From NCBI GenBank assembly GCA_043747555.1, contig JAYTOY010000095.1, positions 1 through 9,225 on the forward strand: 9,225 nucleotides of DNA, in the 5' to 3' direction. The translations under genes and the position numbers were made by a program. The stretch comes from JAYWDA01 sp043747555. GTDB lineage: Bacteria > Bdellovibrionota > Bdellovibrionia > Bdellovibrionales > Bdellovibrionaceae. Under the pieces are notes generated by a model, which did not search any database, was not told where the DNA came from, and saw only the letters and a list, made by a program, of their open reading frames with translations. Below are positions 6,044 to 9,225 of this stretch, piece after piece. Every line of letters begins with the position of its first letter. Position 1 is the first letter of the stretch.

Positions 6044-6347
6044 CGTCGAAGATTACTTTAAGAAGTGGAACTCAACCAGCTGCAATCTGACGATTGAATT
6101 CTTTGTCTGGCCTGTATAGAAGATCGACACCTTTCGAAATATTTGCAGATTTTTTTTGGAAAAATCTCAAAAAAAGACTCATTTTATTGCATTTCAAAGC
6201 GTGGAAAATCGATTAGAGCCTCATGTCTTTTGTGGGCCGCCCAAAGTCTAGGAATTTATTGCCTCAGGTTAAAATTGGTAAGGAATGAAACGATTTAACC
6301 CTTCGTTAATATTTAAGTATAGCGAGCTCCCAGCCGATAAATTGACC
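6044..6347. other. Divergent intergenic region between L,D-transpeptidase and fibre gene
   Basis: No gene is supported here. It contains an 8-bp inverted repeat AGATTTTT/AAAAATCT (6147-6154 and 6160-6167), and a run of three A/T tracts (6150-6157, 6160-6164, 6169-6175) spaced about 9-10 bp, which may bend the DNA. It also contains a G/C palindrome TGGGC-C-GCCCA (6233-6243) and a FliA-type promoter at 6313-6340. An in-frame ATG at 6285 directly abuts AAGGA and would extend the fibre N-terminus by 21 residues; it is not favoured. I could not find a convincing promoter for the minus-strand gene. Confidence 0.6.
6313..6340 (+). promoter_or_regulatory. FliA (sigma28)-type promoter of the fibre gene
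   Basis: GCCGATAA (6333-6340) matches the sigma28 -10 consensus at all eight bases. TTAAGTAT (6313-6320) matches the -35 consensus TAAAGTTT at six of eight, with a 12-nt spacer (11 is usual). Transcription would start at about 6346-6348, at or just before the fibre ATG, giving a leaderless or nearly leaderless mRNA. It links the fibre to flagellar/attack-phase gene control, if the organism is a Bdellovibrio. Confidence 0.6.
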
Positions 6348-9225
6348 ATGAAGTACGTTGCTGGATTTATCTTCCTCTTACTGTTTTCGCTGAACACGCT
6401 TGCGGCCGGCGTTGGTCTGACACTGCAAGGGCGTATCTTAAACTCAGCTGGCGTGCCGGTGACCAGTAACAATGTTCAGTTTAGAATCCAAATAAAGTCC
6501 CCAGGTGCAGAGAGTTGCCTGCTGTATGAAGAAAGCCAAGTTTTAGATATGACAAACAGTTCGGGCGTCTTTGCGCTGACTGTTGGCGCGGGCTCAAGGG
6601 TTCTTTCTGGGATTGATGGTGGATACCCGATGGATCGCATTTTCGCTAATCGAGGCACCATGGATTTCAGTGCCACCTTTCCATCAGCATGTTTGATTGG
6701 AACAACTTACACTCCGTCAGTTGCGGATAATCGAAAGCTTGTTTATTATTTTAATGATGGCGTTAGTGGATGGCAGGTGATTCCTTCAAGCGACATTAAC
6801 TGGATCCCGTTATCGATTGAATCTTTGCAAGTCGGTGGGTTTAAGAGCACGAACTTGTTAAGAGTCGCTGATGCATCGGGTTTGCCGCAAACGGTTTCAC
6901 CATTCTTGCCTTCTGACATGACAGAGCTTTTAGGTTTGATTGCCGGAACAAGCACTCGTTATGTTCAACCGAGTTCAACAACAACTTTTTCAAGTACAAT
7001 TACTTTCAGCAATGCTCCGCAATTTTCTGGAACACCAAGTGGTGCAAGTGATATCACCAATAAAACTTATGTCGATTCGGCAATCTCTACAGCTGTGTCA
7101 GGAGTTCTTGCCAATGTGGGAACGGCGGGGACTTATTACAAGGTAACGACGGATGCAAAAGGCCGTGTGACGTCAGGCGCAGCAAGTTTAGTGGCAGCGG
7201 ATATTCCAAATCTTGATGCCAGCAAAGTGACGACGGGAACTTTTGGAGGTGCTGTTGGCATAAATACTAGCGGCAATTTATATTCTTCCGGGACTGTTAC
7301 TGGCGGAACAGTGTCTGCGACAAATTTAAGAATTTATAATGGTTCAAATTACGTGCAACTTTCAGCTAGTACCATGAGCGGTAACGTTAATTGGATTCTG
7401 CCTAATGCGGATGGCAGTGCAGGTCAGGTTTTAAAAACAGATGGTGCCGGAAATCTAAGTTGGGTGGCGGCTTCCACTGGCAGTGTGACAGGAGTGATCG
7501 CGACAGCACCTTTGGCTGCAGGAACTGGGGCGACACCTAATATTACAATTTCACAAGCGACAACTTCAACGGATGGATATTTATCTTCCACAGATTTTAA
7601 TACGTTTAATAATAAGCTAGGATCTTCTTCAACTTTTGCAGGTGATGTTAGCGGAGTATCAACTTCTACAGTGGTAGATAAGTTAAAAGGCGTAGCTCTT
7701 GCGATCACTTCATTAACTTCAGGTAACTTTTTAAAGTACAATGGCGCCAATTGGATCAATGCAAATTTATCAAATGCGGACATCACAACAGGATTAGGTT
7801 ATGCGCCAGTGAATAAGGCGGGCGACAGCATGACAGGGCTTTTAGCTTTATCTGCTGATCCTGCTGCAAATTTGGGAGCTTCAACAAAGCAGTATGTTGA
7901 TTCTTCGACGGCGACAGCCGGAGCTAACTACATTCGTAAAGATGGCACGGTCGCATTCACTGGTCCGCAATCACTGGGATCAAATAAGCTGACCTCCGTA
8001 GCGGAGCCCACTTTAGCTCAAGATGCTGCAACGAAAAACTACGCTGACTCAAATATCGTTGGGAAATCGGCTGCGGCTCCAGCGGCGGGTCAAGATGGAC
8101 AAAGTTTACGTTGGAATAATTCAACTTCAGCTTGGGAGTATTTTACTTCCGGTGCAGGCAGTGTCTCTTCTGTGTCAGGCACAGCTCCAATTGCAATTAC
8201 AGGGACGGCTTCGGCTCCCGTTGTCAGTTTAAACGATACAACTGTTAGTGCGGGAACTTATGGATCTGCGAACTCAGTTCCAAATTATGTGGTTGATAGC
8301 AAAGGTCGTCTGACATCGGCTTCAAGTACGTCCATTGCAATTTCAACTTCGCAAATCACTCAAAGTGGAGCTTCTACGAGTGATGTATTGAAATGGAATG
8401 GCAGTGCTTGGTTACCAGCGGCTGATTCTGGTTTAACGACAGAAACTGATCCTACAGTCGCGGGTTATGCGAAAAATGCACCGGCCGCACGATTTACAAC
8501 AACAAGTAGTGTTTTAGATTTAGCGAATTCTGGAGTTAGTGCTGGAACTTACAGTAAAGTGACAGTAGATATTTTTGGCCGTGTGACTTCAGGCGGAAAT
8601 ATCAGTTCTTCTGATGTAACAACCGCGTTAGGGTTTACACCGGTTAATGTTGCAGGCGATAGCATGACAGGATCCCTTTTATTATCCGCAGATCCAACGG
8701 TCGCAACAGGCGCTGCCACAAAAAACTATGCTGATACAAAGATATTAAGTAAAACTGCGGCCATTCCAGCCGCTGGGCAAAACGGGCAGTCATTACGCTG
8801 GAATAACTCAGCGTTATCATGGGAGTACTACACTCCGATCACAGGAACAGGTTTAACAAACTTAAACGGCGCTACCGGCAATTCGCAAAGTTTTGCTAAT
8901 GGAACATCTGGTACAGCTCCTGCTTTTAGTACAGCGGCGGATACACACACATTAAATATCCCGATGGCTAATACTGCGACTGTCACCGCGGGTCTGATTT
9001 CAAAAACTGAGTATGATGCATTTAATAATAAGCTGGGAACGACCAGCACTTTTGCTGGTGATGTTAATGGAGTTTACAACGCAACAAGTGTTGATAAATT
9101 AAAGGGCGCAGCTCTTTCGATCACGTCATTAACTTCTGGGAACTTTTTGAAATACAATGGCACTAACTGGGTTAACACCAACTTAGTTAACGCTGATATC
9201 ACAACAGGTCTTGGTTACGCGCCGG
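6348..9225 (+). CDS. Long secreted tail-fibre-like adhesin, 5' part (open at right edge)
   Basis: The frame stays open for 959 codons from ATG 6348 to the window end. A signal peptide (about 1-19, MKYVAGFIFLLLFSLNTLA) precedes an N-terminal domain (about 20-170) with LTLQGRILNSAGVPV and VFALTVGAGSR, containing Cys57 and Cys115. From about residue 200 it is low-complexity, rich in Ser/Thr/Ala/Gly and built of phage tail-fibre repeats: ITTGLGYAPVNKAGDSMTG, ATKNYAD, KGRVTSG and QSLRWNNS. This resembles the trimeric beta-helical fibres (mosaic adhesive trimers) of Bdellovibrio, which display host-binding tips at the C-terminus; that end is outside the window. ATG 6285 is an alternative start, but 6348 gives a clean signal peptide and fits the FliA promoter. 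The likely role is prey or surface recognition (inference). Confidence 0.85.
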   Translation, partial: MKYVAGFIFLLLFSLNTLAAGVGLTLQGRILNSAGVPVTSNNVQFRIQIKSPGAESCLLYEESQVLDMTNSSGVFALTVGAGSRVLSGIDGGYPMDRIFANRGTMDFSATFPSACLIGTTYTPSVADNRKLVYYFNDGVSGWQVIPSSDINWIPLSIESLQVGGFKSTNLLRVADASGLPQTVSPFLPSDMTELLGLIAGTSTRYVQPSSTTTFSSTITFSNAPQFSGTPSGASDITNKTYVDSAISTAVSGVLANVGTAGTYYKVTTDAKGRVTSGAASLVAADIPNLDASKVTTGTFGGAVGINTSGNLYSSGTVTGGTVSATNLRIYNGSNYVQLSASTMSGNVNWILPNADGSAGQVLKTDGAGNLSWVAASTGSVTGVIATAPLAAGTGATPNITISQATTSTDGYLSSTDFNTFNNKLGSSSTFAGDVSGVSTSTVVDKLKGVALAITSLTSGNFLKYNGANWINANLSNADITTGLGYAPVNKAGDSMTGLLALSADPAANLGASTKQYVDSSTATAGANYIRKDGTVAFTGPQSLGSNKLTSVAEPTLAQDAATKNYADSNIVGKSAAAPAAGQDGQSLRWNNSTSAWEYFTSGAGSVSSVSGTAPIAITGTASAPVVSLNDTTVSAGTYGSANSVPNYVVDSKGRLTSASSTSIAISTSQITQSGASTSDVLKWNGSAWLPAADSGLTTETDPTVAGYAKNAPAARFTTTSSVLDLANSGVSAGTYSKVTVDIFGRVTSGGNISSSDVTTALGFTPVNVAGDSMTGSLLLSADPTVATGAATKNYADTKILSKTAAIPAAGQNGQSLRWNNSALSWEYYTPITGTGLTNLNGATGNSQSFANGTSGTAPAFSTAADTHTLNIPMANTATVTAGLISKTEYDAFNNKLGTTSTFAGDVNGVYNATSVDKLKGAALSITSLTSGNFLKYNGTNWVNTNLVNADITTGLGYAP
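7125..7178 (+). repeat. Fibre module AGTY-GRVTSG, copy 1
   Basis: Residues 260-277 of the fibre protein read AGTYYKVTTDAKGRVTSG. The same short module recurs at residues 635-658 and 732-749. It is a typical beta-turn unit of phage tail-fibre stalks. Confidence 0.7.
7605..7808 (+). repeat. Fibre long repeat A, copy 1
   Basis: Residues 420-487, from FNNKLGSSSTFAGDV to ITTGLGYAP. It matches copy 2 at 9021-9225 with a constant offset of 1416 bp and no indel, and includes identical strings such as SLTSGNFLKYNG. Its last 30 bp are also the start of repeat B. Confidence 0.85.
7779..8147 (+). repeat. Fibre repeat B, long copy
   Basis: Residues 478-600, from DITTGLGYAPVNKAGDSMTG to QSLRWNNSTSAWEYFT. 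It holds two ATK/STK-Y-D units (STKQYVDS and ATKNYADS). The second unit, with about 49 extra residues around it, is absent from the short copy at 8613-8834, so the copies differ by one internal module. Confidence 0.8.
8250..8321 (+). repeat. Fibre module AGTY-GRLTSA, copy 2
   Basis: Residues 635-658 begin AGTYGSANSVPNYVVD and end KGRLTSA. It is the same module as at 7125-7178, with six extra residues between AGTY and the GR-T turn. Confidence 0.65.
8541..8594 (+). repeat. Fibre module AGTY-GRVTSG, copy 3
   Basis: Residues 732-749 read AGTYSKVTVDIFGRVTSG. It is the same length as copy 1 and lies immediately before the short copy of repeat B. Confidence 0.7.
8613..8834 (+). repeat. Fibre repeat B, short copy
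   Basis: Residues 756-829, from DVTTALGFTPVNVAGDSMTG through ATKNYADTK to QSLRWNNSALSWEYYT. It is colinear with the long copy at 7779-8147 except for the missing internal unit. Confidence 0.8.
9021..9225 (+). repeat. Fibre long repeat A, copy 2 (runs to window edge)
   Basis: From residue 892 (FNNKLGTTSTFAGDV) to the edge. It is aligned without gaps to 7605-7808 and ends in ITTGLGYAP, where repeat B would be expected to begin again just outside the window. Confidence 0.85.

Noticed and set aside
5211..6090. Several plus-strand open frames of 69-120 codons
   Set aside because: They are antisense to the secreted protein and L,D-transpeptidase genes, which have signal peptides, ribosome-binding site or catalytic motifs; the antisense products show no recognisable family.
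6147..6167. Hairpin AGATTTTT/AAAAATCT as a terminator
   Set aside because: It lies between two divergent genes, where no transcript needs to end, and its stem is almost all A/T.
6285..6347. Upstream ATG adding 21 residues to the fibre protein
   Set aside because: AAGGA touches the ATG with no spacing, the added residues disrupt a clean signal peptide, and the exact sigma28 -10 box lies inside this stretch.
7424..9049. Minus-strand frames of 120 and 73 codons inside the fibre gene
   Set aside because: They are mirror images of the repetitive, Ala/Thr-rich fibre coding sequence; such frames often stay open by composition alone.

Overview
The window looks like chromosome from a Bdellovibrio-like predatory bacterium (Bdellovibrionota). 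This is inferred from the DUF6662/FMN-binding/ApbE cluster of Gram-negative type, the YkuD-type cell-wall enzyme, and above all the long phage-tail-fibre-like surface protein, which resembles the mosaic fibre proteins known from Bdellovibrio. Base composition looks moderate (mid-40s % GC by eye). No transposase, integrase or CRISPR array is visible.

Layout. (1) 18-94, minus: initiator tRNA-fMet with a clear sigma70-type promoter behind it. (2) 333-584, plus: a small single-pass membrane protein of unknown function, started by TTG and preceded by a leader of about 100 nt. (3) 679-3371, plus: a tight four-gene operon of an outer-membrane beta-barrel (DUF6662), an exported FMN-binding-domain protein with a TGAT flavinylation motif, an ApbE-type FAD:protein FMN transferase without a signal peptide, and a four-helix membrane protein rich in histidines. 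Together these read as an extracytoplasmic electron-transfer module: the transferase attaches FMN to the periplasmic protein, the membrane protein could feed it electrons, and the barrel sits in the outer membrane. (4) 3455-5007, plus: a TPR plus winged-helix transcriptional regulator overlapping by 4 nt a small secreted four-cysteine protein. (5) 6043-4988, minus: a secreted L,D-transpeptidase followed by another small secreted four-cysteine protein, convergent with and overlapping the end of block 4. (6) 6348 to beyond the end, plus: the start of a very long secreted fibre/adhesin. It has a signal peptide, an N-terminal domain of about 150 residues and then mosaic tail-fibre repeats. It is open at the right edge, so the C-terminus is not visible.

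The most interesting points are the DUF6662-flavoprotein-ApbE-membrane protein operon, and a FliA (sigma28)-type promoter that ends 7 bases before the fibre start codon. That promoter would make the fibre mRNA leaderless and link it to flagellar or attack-phase expression. The fibre itself is built of shuffled copies of a few modules. All functional statements rest on motifs read by eye; no database search was possible.
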